This document shows, one piece after another, positions 17,611-26,852 of a stretch of 64,000 nucleotides of DNA. The position numbers and the translations under genes are program-made. Each line of letters begins with the position of its first letter. Within the stretch, counting starts at the first letter, position 1. Below the pieces are notes generated by a model, which worked only from the letters and a program-made list of their open reading frames with translations, was not told where the DNA came from and searched no databases. Origin of the DNA: Candidatus Nanohaloarchaea archaeon (GTDB taxonomy: Archaea > Nanohalarchaeota > Nanosalinia > Nanosalinales > Nanosalinaceae); NCBI GenBank assembly GCA_014297435.1, contig JACOQA010000003.1, positions 62,001-126,000 on the forward strand. Direction: 5' to 3'.

Positions 17611-18765
17611 TTAGTCGTTCTTCATTAGTTCTCTGAGGAAGACTGTGGCGTAGCTTCCTTTCGGAAGATCGAACTTTACAGTCATCTTGTTCTTGTTCAT
17701 GTTGAGGTCGTCGTCCTCTATCTCCAGAACCTCAAAGTTTCTGAAGTCGGCGAACGCCCTTCTGTAAGTTCCTTCCGACCTCAGTTCAGGGAAATCTTGA
17801 AGCCTGAAGTCTTCCTGTTTGACTCCTTCTTCCTCAAGCACTTCTTCGATCATGTTTTCAGGTTTGTTGTCCTTCAAGTCGGTTTTAAAGCCTACTAGAG
17901 GGATTTCGTACTCCGGATCAAACCAGTCCTCTTCCAGAAGCTTTGAGAGAACTCTGTTGAATACCCATGACTGGTATGCGTGGACAAATAGCTGCTGGAG
18001 ACCTTCTGGAAGTCTCTTGATAGCTCCTTTGTAGTCTCCTTCGTTCTTTGTTATGTGGTAGAGAAGTGCCTTCTCATATCTATACTGCTCAGGGAATTTT
18101 TCCGCAGCGTCTTCAGGATCTCTTGTTTCCCATAGCTCATCTCTGATCTTCCTTATCGACTTGTATTCTTCATCGTAAGGCTTCGCGATATAGGTCCATA
18201 CTGCTTCCTCGAAGTTTCCTTTAAGAATATGTCTTCCGACCTGGTGAGTGATAGGTCTCGCGGATCCGAATCTCTGTCTTCCGAAGTAGTTAGGGAACTT
18301 GCCTTCAAGTTCTTCTACAGTTTTGAGAGAACGGTTTCTCAGGTCCTCGATTGGGAACATTAGTTGTCTGACAGTGATCTCGAATCTATTGGCTGATAGG
18401 TTACCAAGCCCGATGTAGTCTCCTTTTCCAACAACCTCCAAATCAAACTCGTCCGTGAATACCTGGTTCACATCCATTTCATCGACGCCTTGGATTGAAA
18501 TGTACTGTTCTGTTACAGCTCTCTTGTCTTTGTTTCCTGCGTATCCTATTCTGTCTTTTGAGATGTGGAGCATGTTGGAGAGCTTATCTATAGCATCCAT
18601 AGTTGTCATGTTCTGTTTTCTAAGTTTCACGATTAGATGGTCGCCCTCTCCTGTGTCATGGGAAGCCATCTCGGTGACTATGAAGTCGTTCACCTGTTCC
18701 TTTATCTCTCCTTTAATTCCTGTTGTTTCAGTGTAATACTCTAGATTCATCACGTCGTCCATCAT
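17611..18765 (-). CDS. truD: tRNA pseudouridine synthase TruD
   Basis: TruD makes pseudouridine 13 in tRNA. The catalytic motif GYAGNKDKRA (residues 74-83, catalytic Asp80) is intact, and the family motifs NRFEITVR and YFGRQRFGS are clear. The length of 384 residues fits archaeal TruD. ATG 18765 overlaps the pth2 stop in an ATGA arrangement, which supports this start; ATG codons at 18762 and 18750 are alternatives. It forms a tRNA-related pair with pth2. Confidence 0.95.
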   Translation of the reverse strand: MMDDVMNLEYYTETTGIKGEIKEQVNDFIVTEMASHDTGEGDHLIVKLRKQNMTTMDAIDKLSNMLHISKDRIGYAGNKDKRAVTEQYISIQGVDEMDVNQVFTDEFDLEVVGKGDYIGLGNLSANRFEITVRQLMFPIEDLRNRSLKTVEELEGKFPNYFGRQRFGSARPITHQVGRHILKGNFEEAVWTYIAKPYDEEYKSIRKIRDELWETRDPEDAAEKFPEQYRYEKALLYHITKNEGDYKGAIKRLPEGLQQLFVHAYQSWVFNRVLSKLLEEDWFDPEYEIPLVGFKTDLKDNKPENMIEEVLEEEGVKQEDFRLQDFPELRSEGTYRRAFADFRNFEVLEIEDDDLNMNKNKMTVKFDLPKGSYATVFLRELMKND

Positions 18766-19109
18766 TCTATCAACCTCAATTCTCCAGTTAAACTATCAAT
18801 TTTGTCCGATTCTGCCGGTCCGATTGCTAGCGCAGTCTTGCTCCCGGGTTCGACTTCGGTGTGCCCGGCATCTTTTACTAGGTATGCCGGCAGTTTATTA
18901 TATTTCGCATCGGTAAGCAAATCCTCTAACTTCCGATCTCCGCTCCCTAATATGACTTTTTTAGCTCCCTTATTATCCCAATCTTCTCTCTTCTCAGCAC
19001 CAGCCTTTTTGTAGGCGCCTAGAGAAGCATGTGCTACTTGTGCTGCAGTTTTACCCTTGGATAGTCCAAGTTGTTCGTTCACCACTATTACTTGTTTAAG
19101 CTCTGACAT
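18762..19109 (-). CDS. pth2: Peptidyl-tRNA hydrolase, archaeal type
   Basis: Pth2 recycles peptidyl-tRNA released from stalled ribosomes. The 115-residue protein shows the family landmarks: KQVIVVNEQLGLSKGKTAAQVAHASLGAY at the N-terminus (with KGK and QVAHA), LPAYLVKDAGHTEV, and TALAIGPA near the end. The length is exactly that of the family. The gene precedes truD with a 4-nt overlap. No strong Shine-Dalgarno sequence is visible before the ATG. Confidence 0.95.
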   Translation of the reverse strand: MSELKQVIVVNEQLGLSKGKTAAQVAHASLGAYKKAGAEKREDWDNKGAKKVILGSGDRKLEDLLTDAKYNKLPAYLVKDAGHTEVEPGSKTALAIGPAESDKIDSLTGELRLIE

Positions 19110-19268
19110 TGGTATTAATTGTATTTACATTACCTTTCAGATTTTAAGTACCTTTTGGTAACAACTATACTGACCTTGAAGTCAAGTACACTTGACCATT
19201 TTATCCCCAAATACTAAATAAACAATCCAAAGAACAAACCTCGAAAAGTAGCAATCGAAACAGAAAAG

Positions 19269-19374
19269 TGGGTCCACCCAGATTCGAACTGGGGATCTTC
19301 GCCTTGTAAGGGCGACGTCTTAGTCCAAAGCCAGCAGAGCTGAAACCTTGGATAACCAACTAGACCATGGACCC
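19269..19374 (-). tRNA. tRNA-Val (UAC) with a 32-nt D-loop intron
   Basis: Read on the reverse strand, the acceptor arm GGGTCCA/TGGACCC, anticodon stem-loop CGCC-CTTACAA-GGCG (anticodon TAC, Val), T-arm CCCAG-TTCGAAT-CTGGG and discriminator A are all intact. The D-arm is interrupted by 32 extra bases, about 19320-19351, between GGTTAT and GACG. Removing them restores a normal D-stem (GTC/GAC) and a 74-nt tRNA. The insert itself folds: TCCAAGG pairs with CTTTGGA and CAGC with GCTG around TCT. CCA is not encoded. The intron boundaries can slide by one or two bases. Confidence 0.9.
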
Positions 19375-19424
19375 TACTATACTGTGAAAAAGGAGATGAA
19401 CTCTTTTAAACCTCTACACAATCA

Positions 19425-21281
19425 TCAAATCTCCTTCCTTAATATAGGGTCGTAGACCTGATCGCCTTTCGAATAGTAAGGATAATATACAAGTTCAGGT
19501 TCAGGATATCCTAAAGCTTCCTCATCTTTCTGTTTCTCAATAAGTTTTTCGGCATCGACTCGTTCATCGACAAGCTCTTGGTCAAAGTAACTGTCTTCAA
19601 CCGCCAACTCTTTCTCTTTGACTTTGCCTTTAGCCCTCAACTTTTCTATTATTGATGCGACTTTTGAGATAGAGTCCTCACGCTTTTCAACAATTTCTTG
19701 CTTGTCCATACCTTTCTGGATCATCGAAGTAATCTCTTCTTCCTCGTCGGAAAGCTTGTTTTCCTCGGCTTTAACTTCGCCGTTAACTGCATCGATCAAA
19801 AGCTTTTTCTCGCCATCCTCTACCATGTAGAGCGGGTAGTAAGCTACATCGAACTTGTGACCTTTCTCGGTCTCAACCTCCTCCTTCGACCTTTTAGGCT
19901 TGAACATCTTGATCTTATCCTTTTCTTCGTAGTTCTCGGAAGTCTGTGTTACGCCACCGTGCTTTGACTTTCTGGTTCTTACATCGGTCATAACCGGGTA
20001 GTCGTTTCCAAGTATGAAGCAGACCCCTGGAGGGAGCGACTTGATCATGGACTCAACTTCACTCGTTATTCCTTCGAACGATTTCGAAATAGCTTTTAGG
20101 TCGTTCGGGTTAGTAACTCTCAGAATAAACTGGGTGTTACACTGAGAAAGAACGTTTTTGTCGATCCTTGCCGGCCTCTGGGAGATAACACCGAGACCTA
20201 AACCGAACTTTCTTCCCTCAGATGCGATCTTTCTCAGTATGTCGTTTGATAGTGCTTTGCCGAAGCCCTTCTCAGGTGCGAAGTTGTGAGCCTCCTCTAT
20301 AACCATTATGAAAGGCGGGATCAGATTCTTCTTCCTTAACTCGAACATTCTTTTCGCTAGCATGAACATAGTCATCTCAGCTGTCTCCGGTTCAACAGCC
20401 TTCAGGTTGATGACCGTGGCCTCTCCAGGAGTTAATAGTTCTTCAAGATCGGCCGGGTCCTCTGTAAACAGTCCGGACTCGTCGAGCTGTTCCATCGAAT
20501 TCAAAAGATTCCACTTAGCTGTAGAATCTTCCTGAGAAACCGCATCCATCAGACCGGTTAGTGTATAATCATCCTCTTTATCTCTCAACCGTTTTAATGC
20601 GTTGTAAAGAACTCCCATCTGCGAATTCGTTAAATTATCAGGAATAACATTCAGCAATTCTTTTTTCTCCATGTTAACCGATGAAAAGCTTAGGGGTAGC
20701 GCCTCCTGGTTGATATCGGTGTTTGGAGAATATTCCGTAACCTCGTAACCTCTGGAACCTCCATCCTCTTTCTCCGGGTTAGGAAGTTTAAGAGAGGAGA
20801 ATTCACCGTGAGGATCTATGACCATAATAGGCAGATCCTGCTCAAGCATCTCCTCACATAATACGCCCGTAAGATAGCTCTTTCCGGCGCCTGTCTGTGC
20901 TAGGACGCCAAAGTGCTTGTAGAAGTCGTCTTTGTTAACAAAAATGTCGATGTCCGGGTTCGTTTCAAGGTTACCGACCTGAAGACCTGAATCCTTCAGT
21001 CCTAATGTGTCGGAGATTAATTCCTGATCTGCTGAGTAGACGATCGATCCTGGTTCTATAACTCTTCTCGGTGCTTTGGTTAGTCCTTTGTCCCTGTATC
21101 CGATTATGTTGGCGTTTGCCATGGTCTCTCCATCAGGTTTCTTCGTTACCTGTTCAACCTGTCCCAGAATCCATTTATCGTTACTTTTAACCGAGATAAA
21201 GTCGAACTTCTTCACTTCTTCTGTAGCTCTAAATTTGAAGGATGATGTGTCGACGTTTCCTTCGATCGTCCCTAGCTTCAT
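19425..21281 (-). CDS. herA: HerA-like DUF87 ATPase
   Basis: The 618-residue protein has an N-terminal HAS-barrel-like beta region (about 1-85), a RecA/FtsK-type ATPase domain with Walker A AQTGAGKS (128-135), Walker B IMVIEEAHNF and the SQRPARIDKNVLSQC sensor segment, and a helical C-terminal tail (about 480-618). HerA enzymes are hexameric DNA translocases that work with NurA nuclease in end resection; no nurA is next to it here. The C-terminal region, with a conserved-looking YYPYY segment near the end, is longer than in minimal HerA, so a HerA-related paralogue with another partner is possible. Confidence 0.88.
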   Translation of the reverse strand: MKLGTIEGNVDTSSFKFRATEEVKKFDFISVKSNDKWILGQVEQVTKKPDGETMANANIIGYRDKGLTKAPRRVIEPGSIVYSADQELISDTLGLKDSGLQVGNLETNPDIDIFVNKDDFYKHFGVLAQTGAGKSYLTGVLCEEMLEQDLPIMVIDPHGEFSSLKLPNPEKEDGGSRGYEVTEYSPNTDINQEALPLSFSSVNMEKKELLNVIPDNLTNSQMGVLYNALKRLRDKEDDYTLTGLMDAVSQEDSTAKWNLLNSMEQLDESGLFTEDPADLEELLTPGEATVINLKAVEPETAEMTMFMLAKRMFELRKKNLIPPFIMVIEEAHNFAPEKGFGKALSNDILRKIASEGRKFGLGLGVISQRPARIDKNVLSQCNTQFILRVTNPNDLKAISKSFEGITSEVESMIKSLPPGVCFILGNDYPVMTDVRTRKSKHGGVTQTSENYEEKDKIKMFKPKRSKEEVETEKGHKFDVAYYPLYMVEDGEKKLLIDAVNGEVKAEENKLSDEEEEITSMIQKGMDKQEIVEKREDSISKVASIIEKLRAKGKVKEKELAVEDSYFDQELVDERVDAEKLIEKQKDEEALGYPEPELVYYPYYSKGDQVYDPILRKEI

Positions 21282-21369
21282 CGATAAGAAACGGTTCTCA
21301 TACCATATTCAAAAAACTGTCTCGGGCAGGGGAATGGAATTTAAGAAGCTGGTTCATAACTGTTTGAAT

Positions 21370-21804
21370 ATGGAGATTGGCGAAGACCTGAAGAAGAACC
21401 TTATCTTTCTCGGAGCAACACTAGTTTTGATCTCACTGGTTTTCGCCGGAAAAAACGTTATTACGCCAGAAGACCCGGTAAAAGTAGGTTTCACAGAAGT
21501 TACAACTGAATGTACAGGTATTGATGCCGGAGTCTGTATCGGATTCCAGCAGAGAGATCACACAACCTATAACTATGACAACTATTCTGAAGCTGAACCA
21601 GGTACAGAGAACTACTACAGGAGGGTTGAAGCTGAACTGATGTACCAGGCTTACAGTATCTGCGATCAGGACACTAAAGGCATGGAATGGACAGATCAAG
21701 CATCTTATGACAACAAAACTGCCACCGAATGGATGGAGAACGAGAACGTCCAGCTATTGCCTTGTAAGGAGACTTTCTACAGACCTCTGAATGCAACGAA
21801 GTAG
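21370..21804 (+). CDS. Single-helix membrane protein with external Cys domain
   Basis: The start is set at ATG 21370 (MEIGEDLKKNLIFLG) because ATTTAAG at about 21338-21344 lies 26 nt upstream, as in leaderless genes; the long frame reaching 21076 is antisense to herA. The 144-residue protein has one helix (about 10-28) and an extracytoplasmic domain with cysteines (TECTGIDAGVC, YSICDQDT, LLPCKE). It resembles a DUF of archaeal secreted proteins, but I cannot name it. It is divergent from herA and followed by ndk on the same strand. Confidence 0.68.
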   Translation: MEIGEDLKKNLIFLGATLVLISLVFAGKNVITPEDPVKVGFTEVTTECTGIDAGVCIGFQQRDHTTYNYDNYSEAEPGTENYYRRVEAELMYQAYSICDQDTKGMEWTDQASYDNKTATEWMENENVQLLPCKETFYRPLNATK

Positions 21805-21855
21805 GCTATTAAAAATCTTCTTCACCGATTTTCTGTTATAAGAGGTATTCAAACT

Positions 21856-22347
21856 ATGTCTGACGCAGAGTATGTTGAAAGAACTTTTGTCGCACTAAAA
21901 CCTGACGCAGTTAAGAGAGGTCTTGTCGGAGAGATCACATCCCGTTTCGAAGATGCTGGCTTCAAGATCATGGGAATGAAGATGGTTCAAGCCACAGACC
22001 AGCTTCTCGAACAGCACTATGCTGAGCACGTTGACAAGCCTTTCTACGATGGCCTAGCAGGATTCATGAAGTCAGGTCCTGTCGTCGCCATGGTTCTGGA
22101 AGGAGTTCATGCAGCCGAGAACCTGAGAAAGATTGTTGGAGATACAGACGCTTCAGAAGCACATCCAGCAACCATCAGAGGGCGTTACGGTCACATGTCA
22201 ATGGACTACGCGGACGATGCAGGAAGACACTACAAGAACCTTGTGCACGCTTCCGAGCCCGGAGAGGCAGAAGAAGAGATCGAGATCTGGTTCGAAGAAA
22301 GCGAGCTTCACGAGTATGACCACTCGCAGGACGAACACGCCAGATAA
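21856..22347 (+). CDS. ndk: Nucleoside diphosphate kinase
   Basis: Ndk transfers phosphate between nucleoside tri- and diphosphates. The N-terminal FVALKPDAVKRGLVGEI, the central VVAMVLEG and GDTDASEAHPATIRG segments, and the active-site histidine in NLVHASE are present. The usual HGSDS after the catalytic His is HASEP here, a common archaeal variant. At 163 residues it is about 10 longer than usual, with an acidic tail typical of halophiles. GAGG at 21842-21845 gives a ribosome-binding site 10 nt before the ATG. Confidence 0.96.
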   Translation: MSDAEYVERTFVALKPDAVKRGLVGEITSRFEDAGFKIMGMKMVQATDQLLEQHYAEHVDKPFYDGLAGFMKSGPVVAMVLEGVHAAENLRKIVGDTDASEAHPATIRGRYGHMSMDYADDAGRHYKNLVHASEPGEAEEEIEIWFEESELHEYDHSQDEHAR

Positions 22348-22379
22348 CCTTTTACATTTCACTTCTCATTTTATTCTAC

Positions 22380-22586
22380 ATGGCTGAAGATAATAGACTC
22401 TAAAGATCGGAAAGCGATAGAATTCTTGGAGGCGTATGTGGAGGTATAGCCGAAGTATACGACTTCGATCCTTCAATTGTAAGACTTGTAGCATTGGCTG
22501 CAATATTCTTTGGAGTCGGATCTCCTGTATTAGCTTACATAGTGGCGTGGATAATCATTCCTTCTGAAGGAGAGGTAAAACAATAG
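22380..22586 (+). pseudogene. pspC: PspC-domain gene with in-frame TAA
   Basis: From ATG 22380 the frame reads MAEDNRL, then TAA at 22401-22403, then RSESDRILGGVCGGIAEVY and continues as a complete PspC domain (DFDPSIVRL, one membrane helix, VAWIIIPSEGEVKQ) to TAG at 22584-22586. PspC proteins normally read RLYRS here, so the stop replaces an expected Tyr codon (TAT or TAC). No ATG, GTG or TTG lies between the stop and the start of the domain. All other features of the 68-codon gene are intact, so this is a fresh nonsense mutation, a sequencing error or recoding. It is convergent with pheT. Confidence 0.8.
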
Positions 22587-22617
22587 ATATTTGGAGAAGA
22601 AGGAGCAAAGATATCCT

Positions 22618-24261
22618 CTATTTCAACTTCCTTAATCTTTCTAGATCAAGCTCGAATCCTGCAGCCTTCTTCTCAAGCTTCCAGTTCTCTAGAACCTTCG
22701 AATCAAGCTCACCGATAAATCCTATTTTCTCGCCTCCAAGGAATACGTCCGCAGACCTTTTTGTTCTCATAAACGACTTTTCGTCCTCCTTTATCTCGAA
22801 ATCGATACCTAGGTCACGTTCAAGTACCTGAAGCTTCTGCTTCGCATCTGTGTAATCCACTTCTGAATCAGATACGATAAATGCAAGCTTTCTTTTGTTA
22901 GATGCGCCTGTTGCAGATTCGTCGATTTTGGAAACATCCGCAGTCTCGAAGAACTCCTGTGGGTAAGCCCGATGTTTATTCTCCTTCAGAACTTCTAGCA
23001 TGGAAGGTAGAAGCCAGCTTCTAAGTGTCGAATACTCTTCTGTTAAAGCATTTTCCAGCTTGACGTTGCCTTCGACGTTTCTTTCCATTCTGTCGAACAG
23101 TTTTTCTTCGCTCGATAAGGCGTGAGTATAGGCTTCCATAGCTCCGGCATCCGTCATCACATCTCTTATTAGATCTGATAATTCAGTAATAGATTTTAGA
23201 CCACCCTCTTGATCCACTTCTGGAGTTTCAGGTTCAATACTGTCGTATCCATGCGCGATAACAACATCTTCTATCAAGTCATACTGATGCATTACGTCGG
23301 TTCTGTAGCAGGGAACTTCGACCATGATACCCTCATCGTTTTTCCGGGCTCCGTACTTCATCATCTGCAGCCTCTGGACAATTTCGTCCTTGTCTAAATC
23401 GATTCCTGAAACCGATCTGAAGTATTCCTCGTCAAGCACCATTTCTTCCGGTTCAAGGTTAGGCATTTCCATCTCGTCAACCCGGACTTTCTCGATTGTT
23501 CCTCCTCTTTCTTCCAGAGCTGTTGCCAATATGTTCAAGGCTTTCTGAACGGTCTCTCTATGCTTTCCTGTAACATCTATGAATACGTCGGTCGTGTTTG
23601 GTTCGACTTCAGTTAATTGGTTGTTGATTATTGGAGGGAAGGATAGAACTTGATCTTCCGAGTCAACAATCACCGGATATTTCTCCTCGTCTTCAAGAAT
23701 CCAAGAGAACTCCTTTCCTTTCTTGTGTTCGCCAAGTATCTCTCCGAGTTGCATCTGCTTCTGTTTTTCCAAGGGTTTGAACGATACCGATTCAGGCTCC
23801 ACGGCTTTGTACGTAAACGGTGGTTCGAGCTCAGAAAGGTCGTGTAAACCGATCGCCAGCTTATCTCTTCTTCTACCCATAGTTTCATGCATTTTCTCCT
23901 GTAGCTGGATCAGTCCGTTGATCTTCTTTTCTGAAAGCTCAACATCTCTGATAACAGATCCTCCGATGAAAGGTCTTACCTCTGATACCGACGAGTCCAC
24001 TTCAACATTTATTTCAGGTTCTTCGGCAGTGTAGTTTTTTCGACCTGTCTCGATCTCGAAGAATCCTCTGTAAGCTCTTGCTAGTCCCTCTACTGAGAGG
24101 CAGTCAGGTCTGTTCGGATAAGTTTCAACATCACATACGTTTCCGTCGATGGAGTGCCAGTGGACCCCCATGAAAGATCCTTCCTCTATCAGTTTTTCGT
24201 TTTCGATTTCCTCTCCAACCAGTTCGATAAACTCTCTTCTATCTATCTCGATACTTGCCAT
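22618..24261 (-). CDS. pheT: Phenylalanyl-tRNA synthetase beta subunit
   Basis: PheT pairs with PheS to charge tRNA-Phe. The 547-residue archaeal-type subunit shows the N-terminal B1-like region (ETYPNRPDCLSVEGLARAYRGF), the B3/B4 domain, the SFPPIINNQLTEV segment, the B5 domain (ISGIDLDKDEIVQRLQMMKYG) and the catalytic-like core with LRSWLLPSMLEVL and FIGELDSKVLENW. The length matches archaeal PheT and lacks the bacterial N-terminal extension. It starts 2 nt after the pheS stop, so the two are one operon. Confidence 0.96.
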   Translation of the reverse strand: MASIEIDRREFIELVGEEIENEKLIEEGSFMGVHWHSIDGNVCDVETYPNRPDCLSVEGLARAYRGFFEIETGRKNYTAEEPEINVEVDSSVSEVRPFIGGSVIRDVELSEKKINGLIQLQEKMHETMGRRRDKLAIGLHDLSELEPPFTYKAVEPESVSFKPLEKQKQMQLGEILGEHKKGKEFSWILEDEEKYPVIVDSEDQVLSFPPIINNQLTEVEPNTTDVFIDVTGKHRETVQKALNILATALEERGGTIEKVRVDEMEMPNLEPEEMVLDEEYFRSVSGIDLDKDEIVQRLQMMKYGARKNDEGIMVEVPCYRTDVMHQYDLIEDVVIAHGYDSIEPETPEVDQEGGLKSITELSDLIRDVMTDAGAMEAYTHALSSEEKLFDRMERNVEGNVKLENALTEEYSTLRSWLLPSMLEVLKENKHRAYPQEFFETADVSKIDESATGASNKRKLAFIVSDSEVDYTDAKQKLQVLERDLGIDFEIKEDEKSFMRTKRSADVFLGGEKIGFIGELDSKVLENWKLEKKAAGFELDLERLRKLK

Positions 24262-24263
24262 TT

Positions 24264-25646
24264 TTATTTAGACCTCCATACAGGTGTTTCTTCGATCAGT
24301 TTTGTGTCGTTGCTGTAGAGATCTCTCAAATCATCTAATTCTGCAGCCATCATCCCGATCCTTCCGATTCCAAGACCCCATGCCAATACTGTTGCTTCTA
24401 CACCTATCATCGGTTCTACAACCTCGGGACGGAACAGTCCTGCTCCCCCCATGCCTAGCCATTCTTCCTCAACTTCATCCCAGACCTGTACCTCAACACT
24501 CATCTCCGTGTAAGGATAGTACGTCGGAATCAGCCTGAACTCATCATAACCCATCTTCTCGAAGAACTCTGAAAGATAGCCTTTGAGATGAGCGAAGTTC
24601 AGATCCTCTCCAACCACAATTCCCTCAGCCTGATCGAAGTCAGCAAGATGGGTTCTGTCAACGGTTTCATTCCTGAAAGCTCTTCCTATTACAAAGTATT
24701 TTGCCGGAAGATCTTCCTCATCAAGTTCATGAAGCTTTCTTGCGGAAGCTGCTGTAGTATGTGTTCTGAGAACGTTCTGCTCCGAATCCTCCCTTGACCA
24801 ATCGTATCCCCAGCCTTTAGAACCGGTTTCCCAGCCGTTCTCATGTGCATTCTTTATGTAGTCGACCTTATCACCGTACTCGGATAGATCGGATTTCTCA
24901 GGGTTCTCAACGAAGAACGTGTCCTGAAGATCCCTGGCAGGATGATCCTGGGCAATATAAAGTGCGTCGAAACATGTGAAGCCAGGCACTACATAACCTC
25001 CTTCCATCTCCTTAAAGCCCATTTCAATCCATTTCTGTTTGGCGTAATCTATTACCTCACGGTAGAAATGTTTCTTACCTGTTCTAGGTGTTTTCGCGGA
25101 AGCCTCAACGTTAAAGTCTTCCTTAATATCCTTGAGATCAGTATCTTTCCCTTTTTCTGTTAGTCTGACGTTCCGAATCTTGCTTGTTTGAACTTCGACA
25201 AGTCCTCTTTCCTCATCGGGCTCTTTGAAGTCTCCTACGTTCAGTCTTTCCTTCAAGCCATCAGTTCCTAGAGCTTCTCTGCCTTCCTGTGTTAACTCAG
25301 CTTCTCCCTGATCTATTCTTATCCAGCTTTTCTGTCTTGCTTTTCCAAGCGCCACATCGATCTCAAGATCCTGTAGTTCCGACATCTCCTTCGGTCCATC
25401 TTCCAATCTTTCAATTAAACGATGTTCCGGAGAACCGTTCTCAACAACTTTTTTGCCTTCCTCTGTAAGGGATCTTTCCAGTTCTTCCTCTTCTTCTACT
25501 TCAACAAGTTCTTCATCCTTCAGTTCAAGAACCGCTCTGTTGACCATGGACTGGTCGAAGCCTTCTTCCTCGAACTGTTGGATAGTCTTCGATGTATCGG
25601 ATTTCAGCTCTTCTAAGACTTTCTTAGCCTGCTTGGAAAGTTTCAC
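24264..25646 (-). CDS. pheS: Phenylalanyl-tRNA synthetase alpha subunit
   Basis: PheS is the catalytic subunit. Residues 1 to about 150 are winged-helix repeats that recognise tRNA (SKTIQQFEEEGFDQSMVNRAV and later copies), and the class II core follows. Motif 2 is visible as FRNETVDRTHLADFDQAEG and motif 3 as GLGIGRIGM. Substrate-pocket segments HPARDLQDTF and RTHTTAASA are present. At 460 residues it is a normal archaeal alpha subunit. It lies directly upstream of pheT. Confidence 0.96.
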   Translation of the reverse strand: MKLSKQAKKVLEELKSDTSKTIQQFEEEGFDQSMVNRAVLELKDEELVEVEEEEELERSLTEEGKKVVENGSPEHRLIERLEDGPKEMSELQDLEIDVALGKARQKSWIRIDQGEAELTQEGREALGTDGLKERLNVGDFKEPDEERGLVEVQTSKIRNVRLTEKGKDTDLKDIKEDFNVEASAKTPRTGKKHFYREVIDYAKQKWIEMGFKEMEGGYVVPGFTCFDALYIAQDHPARDLQDTFFVENPEKSDLSEYGDKVDYIKNAHENGWETGSKGWGYDWSREDSEQNVLRTHTTAASARKLHELDEEDLPAKYFVIGRAFRNETVDRTHLADFDQAEGIVVGEDLNFAHLKGYLSEFFEKMGYDEFRLIPTYYPYTEMSVEVQVWDEVEEEWLGMGGAGLFRPEVVEPMIGVEATVLAWGLGIGRIGMMAAELDDLRDLYSNDTKLIEETPVWRSK

Positions 25647-25682
25647 ATCCCCGAGTTTTCGATGAAAGCTTTAATATTTACT

Positions 25683-26411
25683 TCAGGTCGTCTCAACTAT
25701 CGCGCCCATCAAAACCAGAACAGCTCCTAATAATACCAGTTTTAGGTAGTCCATCCAGGTTTCAAGATCGAAATGTTCTCTGTATAGAGCTCCTGATATC
25801 AGTGAACCTGCGATACCTGCAACGATAAATCCTGTCATCTCGAAGGATGCGTGAGGGATATAGCATAGAGGAGATGGTGTAGGCGTACATCCCAGTAGCG
25901 CTGTTGTTGACTGTGCCTGATTTATTAGGTAACCAAAGAAAACTCCGAGAACTGAAGCGTTCCATGTCAGGATAAAGGATCCTGCGCTTCCAATTATTGA
26001 AGCGACTGCAAGTATCGACGTATAGACTATCATGTTGTTTGCTAAAACACCTACGAAAGATACAGAATTCGTGGCGTAACCTGTAACCCCGATTATCTCA
26101 TTCTGGATACTGAATGCTTCCGGCATGTAGAAACCGAGGGCTGTGAATGCCGCAACTTCTCCTGCAAAGATAGCTCCGTAAACCATTATCTCGTCCATGT
26201 GCGGAGCATTGTTCTTTTCATCTTCAAGGAAAAACCTTGTTAGCGGATAAACCAAAGGTATCGCCGCAAATATTACGGCAAGAACGTCTGATTGAGTAGG
26301 GAAAAGAAGTTCTGCCGCAATAAAACCGATTATTGATGCGACTGCTCCTAAAGCGAATAGTAGGGGGAAGTTTTCTGTCTGCTCCTCACGGTAGATCAGT
26401 TCCGGCAGCAT
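25683..26411 (-). CDS. SpoIIM/DUF95-family membrane protein
   Basis: The 242-residue protein has about six membrane helices. The family signatures are LANNMIVYTSILAVASIIGSAGSFILTWNASVLGV and IPHASFEMTGFIVAGIAGSLI, corresponding to the PHG-x-FE motif of stage II sporulation protein M proteins, which are widespread in archaea. The archaeal function is unknown. In bacteria SpoIIM works with peptidoglycan hydrolases that are absent here. It is upstream of nothing obvious and separated from the next gene by 36 nt, so it may be the end of the trpS operon or a single gene. Confidence 0.85.
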   Translation of the reverse strand: MLPELIYREEQTENFPLLFALGAVASIIGFIAAELLFPTQSDVLAVIFAAIPLVYPLTRFFLEDEKNNAPHMDEIMVYGAIFAGEVAAFTALGFYMPEAFSIQNEIIGVTGYATNSVSFVGVLANNMIVYTSILAVASIIGSAGSFILTWNASVLGVFFGYLINQAQSTTALLGCTPTPSPLCYIPHASFEMTGFIVAGIAGSLISGALYREHFDLETWMDYLKLVLLGAVLVLMGAIVETT

Positions 26412-26447
26412 TAATCTAGAATGAAAGGGCGTGGTTTAAACCGGTTT

Positions 26448-26825
26448 TCAATCGACCTTAGCGTAATCCGATGGAGAGGCAGAAACCAACTGCTTATCTT
26501 CCGTGATGCGGTCAGCCCATTTGAAGACCGATTCTCTTCCTCCCGGTGAGAGAACACGTTCAGCATGATCTAGAACCAGTTCGTCCTCCTCACTTAGTTC
26601 GACATCCTCATCAACGTAAACTACCGCTCTGTTGTAATCTGTCATGACTTGTAGTTCTGTGTTGTCTGATTCGAGCGCATAATCGGCTTCTCCATAGATA
26701 TTATCCAAGTCGATATAGATGTCTATTTCCGTTCCAATCGGAAGACTGTGATCTGCATCCGTCTCTAGATAATCTTCGAAAGCGTATCTTGATTCCAAGG
26801 TTGAAAGCACCTTAGAAACGGTCAC
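26448..26825 (-). CDS. Hypothetical acidic protein (125 aa)
   Basis: A soluble acidic protein that I do not recognise. It starts with GTG at 26825; a TTTAAA element at about 26833-26842 would fit a leaderless GTG at 26810 better, which would shorten it by five residues. It shows alternating strand-like segments (TEIDIYIDLDNIYG, LQVMTDYNRAVVYVDED) and a C-terminal helix. It follows trpS after 27 nt on the same strand. Confidence 0.6.
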   Translation of the reverse strand: MTVSKVLSTLESRYAFEDYLETDADHSLPIGTEIDIYIDLDNIYGEADYALESDNTELQVMTDYNRAVVYVDEDVELSEEDELVLDHAERVLSPGGRESVFKWADRITEDKQLVSASPSDYAKVD

Positions 26826-26852
26826 CGTTCAGTTTTAAATAAGAAATGAGGT

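Noticed and set aside
19269-19374. tRNA pseudogene
   Set aside because: Removing the 32-nt insert restores every stem.
21076-21369. Upstream extension of the membrane gene at 21370
   Set aside because: It is antisense to herA and lacks a promoter; a TATA box fits ATG 21370.
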